DNA of 64,000 nt, from assembly GCA_013146195.2 (NCBI GenBank), contig CM028380.1:81865780-81929779 (forward strand), given 5' to 3'. A model generated the notes under the pieces. That model had not been told where the DNA came from. It worked only from the letters and a program-made list of their open reading frames with translations, and searched no databases. Below are positions 24,404 to 39,400 of this stretch, piece after piece (position 1 is the first letter of the stretch; each line of letters starts with the position of its first letter). A program made the translations under genes and the position numbers. The DNA is from Codonopsis lanceolata. Its lineage: Eukaryota; Streptophyta; Magnoliopsida; Asterales; Campanulaceae.

Positions 24404-27400
24404 GTTGCAAGGTCAAGGTAGGTTAGGTTAAGTGAATTAGAATTACTGAATTCGATTTACCCCTCTTTCAACACAAAAGGCCTTTGTTTTGAAGAGACGT
24501 GTCCGGAGTCGGGTATGCGTATTCGGGTTGCGTATCTAAACTTCGAAAAATTGCCAATTCGCCCCATGTACGTATCCAAGCACGTATCCGGAGAGTATCC
24601 GTATCCGAAACATATCGGATACGCGAAACACAAGCTGACTAACATATCCATGCATCATAGACGTTGTATCAGCTAAAAGGGGCCTATACTGCTCACCTTT
24701 CTTCGCCTTTCAAATATAAAACAAAGGTGCATGCCTGATTCGCTTTTGTCACAATCCCTTGCCTGTCACTATACATTGCTTGGGCACTTACAGGCTCACC
24801 TCAAGCGACTGAAGGCCCTCGCCTTTTATTGCTATGCATGGAAAATATTATCGAAAAAAACTAAGGTTTGAGGTGTGCAATCAACATGAGGATCACTACT
24901 TCTATTAAGGCTCTATCAAATTTTAATGACAAAAATGTTGTCACATGGCTACCAAGAGCCTAAGAATGACATCAGCAACCTCTTTCCCTTCTCTCTTTTG
25001 CTACTTTATTCCTTTTTCTCTTTTTTGTTTCTTTTCCTTCTTCGGTTAGGTCAGTCATTGTCTCTCTTCAATTCAGAGTTGCAAAAAGTGAAATCCTTCA
25101 AAGCCACTGATATTTATATCAATTTCATTGAGTCATTTTACAAACCCTTAAATCACCAAAAGCAATTCATCGTCAGTGATTTCTCCATGACACTCGTTAT
25201 GGCATGAAATATTCAACCAGTTTAGTGACACCTTACTGGACCATGAATCACCTTTCCAAATATGGTGTGAACTTTAAGTTCTGAATTTGGGTCGGAGCAG
25301 CAGACCGCTGGGTATGTGTTGGATCTGAATGTACTAAAAGCAATCACATAACCTCTCGAGATTTGGCACCATACCATGGTTGAACCGAAAAGGAGGCCAA
25401 ATTTCCCTTCGTAATCTGAAGCTCAAGCAGTAAGTAAGATTTCTAACATGCTCCGGTTTTCTCTGGGTCAAAAGAAGAAAATAGAGGGAAAAATGTTGCC
25501 TGATTGCGAAGTGAATAATGATGGTCAATACTATGATCTATTTTGTCTTGCAGAAAAGGTAAAGGTGCATGACAAGGTGACTTTAGTGATGAGATGTCTG
25601 ATACTCTGATAAGCATCACTGGTTGGCAGTTGCAGCCCTTGAGCTCAAAAAGTTATAAGTGAGATGACAACAGCTACTTGGGATGATTATGAACTCTACA
25701 ATCAGGCTTTTGCTGCGATAACTGTGTGATGTAACAAAAAATGGTATTGAGAATACGCTAGGTATTTCAAAATATCTCACCGTTTGACTAAGAGAAGAAA
25801 CATACTATGAAATCATGCAAGTGCAAAGGCAATGAAAACAGTCTGGTGTGTTCTACAATCTACATTTCGGAATTGCAATTGTTTCATCTCTCCATCATGG
25901 TGTTTGATGCTGCGACTGGCAGTAGAGAACGAAGATCCCTATATGTTAATTATGTCGCCTTTCTCGTGCACGACAAAGGAGAGAAACTACCAACCATTGC
26001 AGAGCATGAGTTCCATCACTGAATCAAAAGCATGCATTTCAAACCGATTCTATTCGCAGATAACCAGGAGGAACTCCCGCTTCAGAAAAATACCATGAGC
26101 TCCTTTCTAAAAAAGCATCCCCTAAAAACTAGGCACGTGGTTACAGCATAGGGTGGACTATGGTGGGGTCAGGTTAAAATTTGACAAGTCAAACAGTAGA
26201 ATACAGTCTGTATATTTAATGATCTGTAAGAAAATTCCATGCAAAGATCAGCAGTTATCTTGGTAAGTTAAAGAGGAATATGGGAACTAAAGAGAAGCAG
26301 CAATATAACAACTGTGACAGACCTGTTTTGCCTTCTCAAAATGCCCACAGGCTGCATATGCATTTATAAGTGCCAAGAAAATATGCTTTGTAGCTTGGGT
26401 TCCTGAAGACTTGAACTCTTCATAATACTACAAGTATACAACAGTTGGCTACTATAAGAATCAGATTATAACATAAGCAGATGCATCATTACATTCAGCA
26501 GACCATTACAAAATTATGCTGTACCAACATGAATATTCTAATTGCTGCAACAATATGTTACAGATTAGGGCCATTTTGAGATGAAAAGTAAATGATATGT
26601 GAGAGATCAAGCACTCAAGCTCCAGGTCAACATATTGCAACACATTGCTGCATTTCATCTGAGCAAGATGTGAATGCCTACAAGCTAAAATTCTTGAACC
26701 CTCAGTTATGGGAATAACACACCAATACATATTGACCCAATAAACTGAAGCTGAAGTTGCCAACCTGGGGAGCGAAAAATCAGTTGCGAAGCACATCCAC
26801 CTAAGAGGGTTACTTGACCCCTGTTTAGCTTTGAAAACATGTAATTTAGTACCCTCAATTTTAGCAAAAATGACTTTTTACAACTAAAAACACCAATTTT
26901 ATCAATTTTAACCGCCTTTATTATACAAGGAAAATTGCCCTAAATTATGACCATAAGATTTCCATCCCTAAAAAAATTTGACCCCCTTCCCAACAAATCG
27001 TGGCTCAGCACTGCCAACAATGTACAATGTATCCCAGAATTTTATTTTTTTAATGATAATAAAGATAAAGAAGAAGAAACAAAAAAAAAACAAGAAAGGG
27101 CGAAGCTCCCCCCCCCCCCCCACAATTAAAAAAAATAAAAATTAATAGAAAAGATAATTGAGAAGATCAAGTTTCTGCCTGCACGGCTAGGATCAAGTTT
27201 TAAAACATGAAGAAGATCAAATCCTTGATTTTTTCTGGCCTGTATGGCTAGGATCAAGTATTAAAATGTGAATTGCAACAGCACCAAGGAAATGATGCAA
27301 GATGTTAATTTGAAGAGTCAAACCAACAATGGTTCAGCAGCAGATACAGCATGTGATTATATGTTGCGAAAGCCAGCAGTCATTGTAATGGTTGTACATT

Positions 27401-30400
27401 TATTATTTGAGAGGACCACGAAGAATCCCATGAATGGAGGGTCAGCTAAGAAATTTACGAATTTATGTCACTCACACAGAGATATTATAACATTTTGTCA
27501 TTATAGCTGCCATTAGTGTTCACCAGTGCATCTTTAGTGGAAATAATAAAACCATGCCACCACCCCACTTTCCCACTCCCTCCCTTCCAGATGCACAGGA
27601 ACGAAAGAAACATCAAACACACCAAAGAAGCAAAGGGAAAAAAATAATAACCAAGAAGAAAAAGAGAAAGACATGGCCTGAATATAGAATAATAAGAAAA
27701 AACAACATGAGTTTACTTGGTGACTTTCTCTATAAACCACTGCTCAATCTAGTGTCATTTAATTTCATGTTTTCTGAATATCAGCTGCTAGATATTTTCG
27801 CCAAACATGATTACCTTATTAATATCTTCCACGCAACTGCAGTTATTGATGATGTAGCTGAAAGTTTGAGAATCTGGTTTGACATCTGCATCTTTCATTT
27901 GTTTGAGAACCATCATTCCACCTTGGAAGTTTTTCTGCAGAGAACTTGGCAAAAGAGTGTGGCAACCGTTACACATATCATCAATCAAGCAGAACATATT
28001 GATTAAACAATGTTTTTGTGTTATCCCATGCTACAAAGCAATCTACTACTACATTGATTGATTCGCTAATGTATCCCATCGACAAAGAATTCACAGATGC
28101 ATCATGAGAATTTAGAAAGCTGCTGTCTATTGTGACTATGGTCCCAACTACTTAAGAGTGCAACCAGACCATTAAAATCATTAGTCTGACTATCAAAGAA
28201 ATAAAAACACTCAGAACAAAGTATAAGATGAACAAGGAACCAACCTCTCGGAAGTATCCAGCCATTATAGCATTGTATATGCTAGCAGTAGGCACTAAAT
28301 TCATTTTCTCCAGATTCTTGATCATGTCGTATGCACTATCAAACTGCAACGACGAACAAAAATGAAACATATACGCAATCCACGTCTAATTTAAATTCCA
28401 GGCTTATCAATTATGAACACATGTCAAATGCAGCAGAAGGCTACTTACATCTTTCATTCTCGCACACAAAGTTATCATAAGTTTAAAGATCTCAATATTT
28501 GGCTTCAACTTGTGGGAACGTATTGCTGAATAAATGCGATGAACCTTCCAATCAAGTGAACAAACATATGAAAATATTTTCAACGCAAATGAGAAAGCCT
28601 GAATAAATATTATCCTGCAAAATCAGAACTGAATTACAACAACAGCTTAATAGTCTAGGTGCTTACTATTTCCAAATTCAATATCCAATCCAAATTCTAA
28701 TTTTCACTTTCCAAAGTATATCACCAAACAAGCAGACAACATGGTAAAAACTGCCAAAAGGAAAGTTAGCCTAAGTGCAGGTGATAACAACTAGCCAATG
28801 CTAAAATTAAATGAATTAAAAGAAGATACGGTCACCTCCTTCTTTCAATCATTATTATCTCTAACTTTCTATTGTCTAATTATTAACACATACACGGATG
28901 AGTTAGTTACTTCATAAAATTAAACAGCCCCATCATTATATGCCTCAACTACACTTGAATTTGCAGCCTGATGACCATATCTGGATGGTACCCAATCCAA
29001 CTACTTTAAGGTGATCAACAATAGTTCTTTTAGAAGGCAAGGGTTCTGCCTTCGAAGCAGCGGAGAAAGCTCTTCGAATTTTCATTTACTATATTATAAA
29101 GGGTCTTGCTAACAATGGCACTTGTTAATATGTATAAAGGGTCTTACTTTTGATTAATATGCATACTCCTAGCGTACAAAGGATGCGTCACCTGATTTGA
29201 CGCTTTGTTTTATATCATACTTATGAAAAAAAAAAGCCCTTATTAGGAAATCACCTGCACTGGAATCAGCACCAACGGCGAGTGTTTCCAGACCATTGAA
29301 TGCCCAAAAGTTTAAGGATCATTTACAAGTTCCATAAAGGCAATTATCATATTTTTAATTTATAGTGATATCCAAAAACAAAAATAGGGTTTTAATGGGA
29401 TTTATCAAAACTTAATGGATCAAAAAAGGAAAGGGGATTCAAATGACCACATGAAACTCCAACGAATCACTACTTTTTGTCAAATGGAAAATTAGAGCGG
29501 AAACTCCCAACTATCTGCAAGGTTCACCTTGTCAGTCATAGTAGTGCCTTCCTCCATATCCCTCTCTACTTAAGGGAGGTAAATAAGAAAAGGGCAATAA
29601 ATTGACTACATGAAGCTTCAAAGAATAAAGCTTAGAACCAAAACTCATTGTCGATCCCTGCCTCCTGGAGAGCTTCAAGTTGTCATAAGCCTAGTTAGCT
29701 ACAACACGTATAATACGTGTATTATACACATTCATACGTAATATTCAAAAATACTCGCTTATCCCGTTCCATGTCCAAAAATACGGATTTATGCGCCTTT
29801 TTTTGGGTTTAACCGAACAAATGTGTATAATATAATTTTTTAAAAAAGGCAAAAATACATTTTTCCCCCAAGGTTGTCACCAAATCTCAGTTTGCCATCC
29901 ATACTAAGGTTTGTGCCACTTTAGTATTTAAGGTTGCCATTTGTCCCATTTAACCACCTCCAGTCTATTGTCGCTTGAAGGTTGAGGTTAAATCGCATGC
30001 GGTCTTCCACGTGCAGGTTATTTTCGTCTTTTTTCATTTGGCTTTACTCACTTTCATTCATTCAACGTTAAAACCCACTTAACCCAGTCCAGCAAGAAAC
30101 ATCACCAACCCCCAAGTCAATTCCACCTCTGTCCGCCATCCTCTCCTTCTATTGCAAGCCCCGCGCCACCATATTTATGGAGAGGACGGAAAACCAATCC
30201 CATTAATCTTGCTAGCAGAGAAAGATGGATTCCATCAGTGATATAGAAAAGACCTGGATCTCTAATCTATTGCCGAAAAATATTAGCTCTTTCTGATCAA
30301 ACGGCTTTCATTTTGAAAGTCGATAGGGGCAATTGCAATGGAGCTTTCATTCAACAATAAATTCAATCATTCTTAAATTTACTAACAAACGGGGAAAAGG

Positions 30401-33400
30401 TGAACTAAGTTGAAAATTAGCAATTTCACAAATAGCTACATCAGCAGATAATGGTGTACTAATAAGCACACAAAAGATGAGATGAATATGTAAGTAAAGA
30501 CATACATAGACACAAGCTGGGGCTACCTCGCATCACATAACAACAAAACGAAAGAGGTCAAAAATGCATACTGAAACTCACATCGCCTCTGCTGAAATTC
30601 TGTCTTCAGAAACATACTGTGTTTACTGACACTCTGCCCCTAAACTCAAAAGGCTGAGAATTCAGATCCCCAGCTTCAAAACCATAAAAAATAATAATTT
30701 AAACACGCATTTCACCAGGTACAAATATCTGGGAACATGAAGCTCTCAAAAGTCTGGGAATTGAATCGGGCTGTTGAGATTTTCTGTGAAATTATCTGGG
30801 TTTGGTGCCTGGTGGTAAATTCATTTTTTACCGCGTAGATGGTGGGAAAGAAGCAATAGAGCCACCGTGGTTGTCCACCCACATCCCTTTCTCACTTTTC
30901 TCTCCTCCCAATTGCCTCTCCTCAAACCTACCACCATCTCCTACACATTCAAATCATAGAACCCAGATGAGCAATTTTGATTTCCCATTGTTTGCTTCAA
31001 TCTCTCTCTGTTTCTTGAATTGATTAGGATTGGTGCAATGGAGCACGGCCCAGGTCAACGAACAGAGCGAATTCTCTATGTGAGTTTGTATGATTATGAC
31101 CCATGAATGGAATTGAGAATTCTATGATTTGAATGTGTAGGAGATGGTGGTGGGAGAGAGACGATAGAGAAGAGAGGAGAGAGAAAGGGAGGTGGGTGGG
31201 GGTGAACTGGGATGGGATGGGTTGGAAAAAGACGAAAAATAACCCGCACGTTCCACGTGCGATTTAACGTCGACCTTCAAACGGCAATAGACGGGAGGTG
31301 GTTAAACAGGACAAATGACAACCTTGAAAACTAAAGTGGCACAAACCTTAGTATGGGTGAAAATTTGGGATTTGGTGGCAACCTTGGGGGAAATGATACG
31401 TGAGATTCAGCCTAAACCTTTGGTTGGCGGAATCAACCAATAAGCTGATTATAAAAAACGAAAATAACAAGATAATTGCGGAATGGGTGTTTATGATAGG
31501 CTCACCGGTTAGATTTCAGTCATCTAATGTAAAGAAACCTTTCTGTTTAACTTCCTAACATTTAAGAAAGAGAAGACACGGAAGATTGAACAAAACTTGT
31601 TCGTTTTCTATTACTTTTTTCTTGACAACCAAATCTGAAAATACAAAGAAGATAAATACCTATTTATACTAGAAAGTAAAACCCTATTCTACTAGGAAAC
31701 ATAAAGTAAACCCTAATTTACTAGGAAAGCAAAAACCCTAAACTATAGTCCTTTTAGGACTTTATTACAACCGAAAATAAACCCTCACTTAACAAAACGG
31801 GATTCTCTGAAACCCTTGAATAAGTTAGTCCTTCATCCCTAAGGATTGTTGCTGCCACCTCCTCCTAGAAACCCTAGCTCGGTTGTCCACCTTTGATTCC
31901 CAAGCAAACCGTGACATGCAAAGCTTAAGCCCTTCATGCATGGGTTCCCCTTCCAATCGGGTAGCCCAACAAGACCTCCCTCAACACGCCTTCTCCAACC
32001 ATAGCCTATGTTGCAGCCCATTCCCCTTAGTCCAGCCCCCAAGCCTTGCTCCTTAACAACCCCCCCAAACAGCCCCTTTAGGTCTTGAAGCATCTTACCC
32101 GACTGCCCTCATTAGCTTGGTTCCCCATTTGGAATAAGCGCTACCCAAATATGTATCAGGAAATTTGTATTTTGGCCCAAAAAAAACGTACAATACCTTG
32201 CAAAGTTAAAAAACCCTTTTTTAGTCTTTAAGTCTGCAAGTGTAAGACTGTAACCTAGTAACCAACTTTTTTCATTATTCGCCCATTGATGTGACGGCTA
32301 ACTGAGTGAAGGTGGAGTGCCTGTGCCATACTGTTTTGTCCTATTGAAGCTTTCTCTCTCCTATTCTCTCTCTCCCGGTAAGCTTTTTTTAGTTTCCTAT
32401 TCACTTATCAATTAAAGTCTAATCCAGTAGCCTCATGTCTTTTTCCAATAAAAATTAATGGTTTTAAAGTTGACGGCAGGGGAGCAATTAAACTTGATGA
32501 ATCATTGAATTGGAGATGGTCAATAATAGTAACTACTAACTAGTAAAATGAATAATTGATATTGCAACTATTTAAGTATTTAGTATTTATGCTTTGTTTG
32601 AAACTTTGATTTTGTTGATATATATATATATACACAAGTGGTAGGATTTTATAAAAGAACGAAGTATTTTTGTTATATATGTATGTGTGTGTTTTAGAGG
32701 AAGATATACTATTATATAAGTTATAAAAATTAATAAATGTTGCTTATCTACTTATGTTGATTAATATATACTTATTAAACTAGTGCACTTGTACAAAATA
32801 TTATTCTAATATATATATACACATAGATATTATCCCGTATTTTAGCGTACGTACTTTTGTCTCTAATTTGTTTTATTCACTTTCTTTATAATGTTAGTAA
32901 TATTCATGTTTCTGTTTTTCTGTACCGTATTTTTCAACGTATTTTTATAAAAATATTCATAGCATACCCGTGCGTTTTATGTACCTTTTTTCTCGTTCCA
33001 TATATTACTAATTATGGTCATTAGTGTCCTCAATCTCTACTTAGTAAGTCATCATCCCCAACCATATAAGGAAAATGATAGGATTCCAAACTTTTTTGTT
33101 CAAATTTATCATCCCAATCTAGGTGGCATGTAATTAATTAAAGGGTGAAATCACATGTTAAGTGATGTGATATCTAAACAATCGTATGCTTGCCACCTAG
33201 ATTGGGATGAGAAATTGAGGGAAAAAATTGGAACGCTCTCACTACTTATCGTATAGTCTCTACGTCTCTATGTCAAGCAGCTTGTGAATCTAAAATCCAC
33301 ACTTTTAAAAATCTAAAAAATCTCCAGATTTTCTCTTTTTTTTGGATAAGAAAAGAAACATAGATTAGATAGAAGAAAACAAGACCTGGACAAGTCCATA

Positions 33401-36400
33401 AAATAAAATAAAAGCGCCAAAAGCAGGTATGATGTGGCTTCAGCTGTAGAGGCATACACTTCTCAAGTGCTTCGCCTAAAGTTTTAACCATGGAAGATTT
33501 AGTGAAAATGCATGAAAGATGTGCTGCCTCAGCCTTAAAGGTCTACAATTCTCAAGTACTTAGCCCAAAATGTAAGAGTCAGGATGATCTAAGAGATGGC
33601 TGGTTTCAAAGGGGCACGCGTCGCCAACTTTCATAATACTGATGAGGGGCAGTTTCTAAATACAGATGTAAACACTCTATTTCATCAGTTATACTTTTTA
33701 AGGCACTGAAATTCACATAATGTGTACAACTCCCTTGCTAACTTTGTTTCCAAGTTTCTCTCTCTTGCTTCCCAATCAAGGTAACATGACTAGTGAAGTG
33801 AGCCCAACAACAGTTACAAAGAATAACCAACCTTTAACGAACACGAAATTTGAAAGAAAATAATAAAGACAGTATGAGTTTCCCTCAACCCTAGGGCAGA
33901 TATACCACTCGCTAGAACCTTGGCGGTGCACCTTCAATCCACTAATCGCAATTGATTAGGAATCAAAAGTACGCGACCACCCACAAGTTCGCAACTCAAT
34001 GAACAAACCTGATAAGATGGAAAGAAATAAGAAACCCTAACCCAAGGAATTTCTCAAACTCACAATTTATTTGAACAATTGAAATTAATTCAATCAATTT
34101 TATAAAATCTCTAAAAATAATTATAAAAGACGTCCTAAAGAAACCCTAAAATAATAAGGAAACAAAACCCCCAAATTATAAAAGTTACCAAACAGTACAA
34201 CTTGGACTTATGGCCGGACGCGAGCGCCCAATTGATTGGACGCGTTTGCGGCAAATATTAACACATTCTGGACAAAACTTGCGCCAGCCTTCTAAAGAGG
34301 TGTCAAAGTTACACTTTAACCCCTGAAGTTGCAGAATATCTTTCAAAGCCTTCTAGCTTGTCCCCAATCTTCCAATCTTGACTTAACGGTCCCTCTATTT
34401 GTATAAACACGATTCGTGGACCCTAGGATCACATCAACTAGTCCTTTCAGTAATTACATTAGCCTTATTTCTTGAAGTAGTACTATAAAAGCTTGAGGTA
34501 AACTCTTTCATTGCTTGATGTTTCTTTCTCTGGCTATCAATTCTTCAAGTTTCGACAATCCACATCTGCACAAATTTCAGGTTACACCTCTCATCTACCA
34601 CATCACATGTGCCTTCCTATCTAATTCTGGTTTCAAGGCATGTTCAATTTACTAACTGCAACACATATTCTGGAATACACCTATTCACCAAACGTCACTG
34701 CGGCAGTACTCATTCCGTAAAACCTTATAACATGGTTTGCAGAAATCATTCCATACAATCTAGTTTGTATAAGCAAGAGAAGGAGAACAGTAACATACCA
34801 AATTATACTCACAGCTTACAAGACAGGCATCCAGTATTGGATAAAATGTCTCTATTGACATGGTCAACTTGGCTTCAAGAATCCAATCAACTATATCAAG
34901 AGCCACATGTACCTGACGCGATAATCAAAGGCAATATGTTAGTACAAGCAAACTGTAAAGTAATCAAGAATAAGAAGAACACATACAGCTGTATTATAGG
35001 GACTGTTTGGTGCACAGGAAGATAGTGTTGGCACTTGGGAGTAGATAACTTAATCCAATGTATGGAAATCCCAGGAATAACAAGAATCAAGAATTCCCGT
35101 TGGCATCCAGGAACATCCATTGGAAAGGGTACTTGTTATTGCATTATGGTTTATGATTTGTTTCAAGTATTGTGAGAATTTCACTGTATTGTGGTAGGCT
35201 TTTGAAATCCTAGTCCAAAGTATAATACATTCATAGGTTCTGATAATCACGCAGGTGGAACAACATAAAAGCCTATCATTTAATGAACTAATATAAGCTG
35301 CAGCAGATTTATAAAAAATTGAAGGACATACCAACTACCAATGTATCATCTACCTACTTTATTTCCCTATTGGGTTTTGTCTGAATGGTTATCATCAACC
35401 CCTATATACATGCCCTACATTATTATAGTGGAAGCTAAGAAACTGATTTGAATATTATTAGGGTTCTTGACTGTTGTGACCTCCACAACCTTTATGGGAC
35501 CATATTTTTTTAGAGGCCATTGGCACTGTTTTCCTAATTTTAAAAAAATTTAATCGCTGGAATGGCCATCAGAATACATGGCAAACACGTGTGTTAGACA
35601 TCACTGAGTTAAGTACCTCTGTGATTACCACAGTAAAGTACATACTAAGCTAATGTTCTGGAAAAACAGGATCAATTCATGTATAAACAGTTATGGTAGT
35701 ATAGTAGCATACTCAACCCTGCCAACTGATTTTCATGCAAGAAAGGTGCCCCTAGTTGACCCCAAGGGGTGGGAGAGATGGCAAGGGCACTCAAGCAAAG
35801 ACCTTGAGGTCCTTGGTTCCAATCTCCATAAGAACAAGGGGTCACACTTACCTATCAAAAAAAAAAGGTGCCCCTAGTCATTATTTAGGGAGAGAGAGAA
35901 AGAGAGATCTATGGATAAAAAAATTTACTTGCAGAATTCAGGCTTTCAAATATATAATTTATACCTTGAGTGAAGCACAGGAGAACTTAATGAGCTTTTC
36001 AGAAGGTACACGTGAAGGGTCGACCTCCAATTCCTCGTGCAAGTTTTTGAACTTCAAAAAAATTTCCCCAACCTTCAAGAGACAACAGTCAAGTGCAAGC
36101 ACATGTGAGAGTTGGACCAAACTAAAAGATAAAACAATAATGACCAATCTCAAACTATAATCCTGTGAACAGCTAGGCAGAGATCATTGATTCAACAAGG
36201 ACAGATCTGGAGTAAATCTGTAATGATAGAGTGTGATTGAGATTTAAATTCTTGCCAAACTTTGCCATGGCCAATACTGCAAAGTCAACAAACTTTGGCT
36301 AAGACACCAGCTATAAAATATGATCTTACCTGCACAAAGTGAACCCAGCCTACGCTGAATAATAATGCAGCAAAAGCAATCTTGCAAATAAAAACCACTA

Positions 36401-39400
36401 AACAATGAAGTGTATTCTATTTTATTTATTTAGTTTGGTGTAAACCCCTGTTGCGGGGTGGGGGTACAGATTAGGCATCCAATACAGATTTGGTAACTGC
36501 TGCCTGTGGAAAGGTGATATTTGATAGAGAATGACTTAACTGGTTATTCTATATTTATGTAGACTCCAGGCACAGCTTTAAAATTATGCTGACGATCAGA
36601 ATCACATTAACAGTAAGCTACAGCTGCAACAAAACGGGGCCAAAACATGTCATTTGAATAACACTCCCCTCTTTCTGTTCCAACCCAACAGCACTACAAC
36701 CTATATGTAAAACCTAAGTGAAGAAATGCAATCCTTATCCAATTAGTCATCTACTTGAAATCAGCCTCCCAAGCAACTATAGATAATTTCATAGGCCTTA
36801 CAGCATCCCACTAATATTATCTTCTTTTTTTATCCCTGGGATCATCTTACTTGACCTGTAACTAGGACAACCCCTGAGCCTGAAGAAAGTTCTTTTTTTT
36901 TTCTTTCATAAGCAAATAAATCATTGAAAAATTCGCAAAGGGTGTGAACCAGTGCACCAGGAGCAAAAAGCCATTACAAAGATTATAAACAGAACAACTA
37001 AGTGCTCAACTCCATCGCCTCCATAAATCCACAAAAGGGATTATCGCATTGTGAGTACTCGTTAATCCAAAAACAGAGTACTGAACATCAAAAACAAAAG
37101 CTTATGCTTCAGCCAAGCAATTCCCCAGAAGAAAGTATTACGAAACTCAGGCACCAAACTCCAGACATCTACCTCAATCTCAAAGCCAATTCTGTTCGTC
37201 AGAGTATTTTTTTATGGGTAAGTGTGACCCAAGGATTGGAAACAGGGACCTCAAGGTATTTGCATGAGTGCCCTTGCCATCTCTCCTAGTATTACAGCGA
37301 CAACTACCAAGCAACTGGCTAGAGAGTTCATTCTTTCAGTTTTATTTTTTCCCTTCTTTTCTGCTCCCATGGTCATCAACTCATCATCTATTATACTTCG
37401 GTTCATAGCCTATTTGTTCACTGTCACCAATGAAAATTGCAAACAGCCACACATCCCTTGTCAACATCATCATCACTCCACAGCATTGCATGGTCTAGTC
37501 TTTGATATCACAAACTAGGCTTAACGATACAGAACTCGGCAGAACCCTATTCTTCATGATTGCTAAAGTCATCACCCCCTTCACTTCCACAGAGTATCAA
37601 AAGTCCAACCACTGTCATACCTTTATCGCAGATCTGCTTGTTGAACCTTCATCCTATGAATCGGGAGCCGGGAGTCAGTCGACCTCACCATTGCAAGATC
37701 TGTCACCTTGCATATAGAATCACCAGAATCTAGTCGAAATCCATCTCAGTCATCTGTAGCATCCTTAACGACCACTGTTCTCCAGACCATAGATCGAGAA
37801 AAGAAAGCCAGAGAAGCCCAGAAATCTAGTTGAAGTTCTTAATCTCAGTCATCTGTAACGTCCTTGACGACCGCTGTTCTCCAAACCCTAGATCGAGAAA
37901 AAAAAAGTCAGTGAAGCCCAAAACAGATCCAGATTTCCATAACTGAGACCGAACAGATGCGATCCAGAAGTCAGTCCAGATCGAAACATTTTCAAGCCAG
38001 ATCCAACTCCAACTTAAATTCAGCCCAAAAGAGAAAAAATAAAATAAAATTGTTCTCCCCTTTCTAATTTGCAGGTCACCATTATTTCCATAGGTCACAG
38101 ATCAAGAATTCCAAAGAAGACATTGCAGCATTTCAAGCCGAGCAAAATGCTAAATTTGCTGCTCAAGGTGGTGAACTGAATGACAATAGTGCCCAAATCA
38201 CTGCATTGTGTAAAGTGTAAACGGTTACATGACCTATTGGAGGGTGGGTAAACAACCCATCACAGCCACATCCAGAAAAATCCCTCAAGCTCCTGCAACT
38301 CTGAATTTTTTTTCCTTCTGCTCCACTGCCTCTGCAGTTAATTCCTCTAGCTCCATTAGCACCAATCCCTCCTGAGCAGCCATAGATACGTGATTTCGGG
38401 ATGAAGGTAGATAGATATACCTGAATTTAATGAGTCCAGAATTTTAATTTAATTGGTAAACGTGATTGAGCAAGTGTATGCTATAAATCTACTCCCAATG
38501 ATCATCATATACTTTTTTATAACTAAACTTTGTGACTATTCTAGAAGTTGGTAGGAACATTTACTTGTGTCAACGGTTTGCAAGTAGATTGCCCTGTCAT
38601 TCATTGATGCTACATGAAGGAGGCCATAACCACAAAGTTGGTTCCATTGAACTTCCACCCAGACATGCCTGCAAAGTTCAAAACTTTCTATAGGGTTCGA
38701 CATCTGTGGATGACTTATTCCCGCGCATCTTATAAGATGTATCTTCGAAGCCAAACTGATCAATCTGATCATCAGCAAATTGTCTGTCATACAAATGGTT
38801 GCAAACAAAAATTTGTTACAATCTATTTTGCCATGATTTGTGGTTAATTTGACAGTGCACATTCACATTGATCTGCAAGAGGATCTAAACCAAAAGATGA
38901 CGCATCTATGGGATCCTTATTTATTTCTTTTTCTTTATTTTTATTTTTCGACAAGCGTCTAAAAGGAGGGTGACGAGGTTTTGTGAGTGTCTTCACTCTC
39001 AGAAGATTATGGTTGAGCATCAGCGCAACAGTGTGATTTGGGAGGGAGAAAAAGACAAGAATTTTTCAGTAAAACCTTTCTATTTCAAGATGACATATAA
39101 TGACAGGAGGGTGTTTCCGTGGAAGTCGATATGGAATCAGTGGCCCCTAGTAGAGTGGCTTTTTTTGCGTGGAAAGCAGTGAATGAGGCTATTCTCACAG
39201 GTGACAATTTGAGGAGGCGAAGAAAAATTTATGTTAATTGGTGTTTTATGGGCAACGGAAACGATGAGAGTGTTAACCATTTACTCCTTCACTGTCCGGT
39301 AGCAGGGGGATTGTGGAATATGATGTTTGATATGTTCAAATTAAATGTGCACAATGTGTCGACGCGGACTCTTTTGCTCAAGGGTTGGTCAGGTTTATAA

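Larger units (their letters stand above)
20742..26322 (-). other. PPR intron 11, 5.6 kb, rich in transposons
   Basis: The intron holds a dead hAT transposase (21060-21855), a LINE 3' end (22005-23275), a Stowaway MITE (23310-23549) and a hAT-like miniature element (23930-24660), all listed separately. 24670-26322 is unique-looking intron sequence; the short open frames there have no domain. Confidence 0.75.
28545..34798 (-). other. PPR intron 7, 6.25 kb
   Basis: This is the largest intron. It holds a LINE tail (29085-29240), a MULE-like inverted-repeat element (29848-31395), a retrotransposon-like promoter region (31400-32150) and a hairpin MITE (33071-33250). 33500-34500 resembles decayed retrotransposon sequence, but no motif allows a firm call. 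Confidence 0.75.

Noticed and set aside
24670..24850. SINE-like or repeat region with CTCGCCTT words
   Set aside because: No box A/B pair, tail or target duplication could be identified.
38536..38862. 108-codon minus-strand open frame
   Set aside because: It lies inside PPR intron 5 without domain or splice support, next to a LINE fragment on the other strand.
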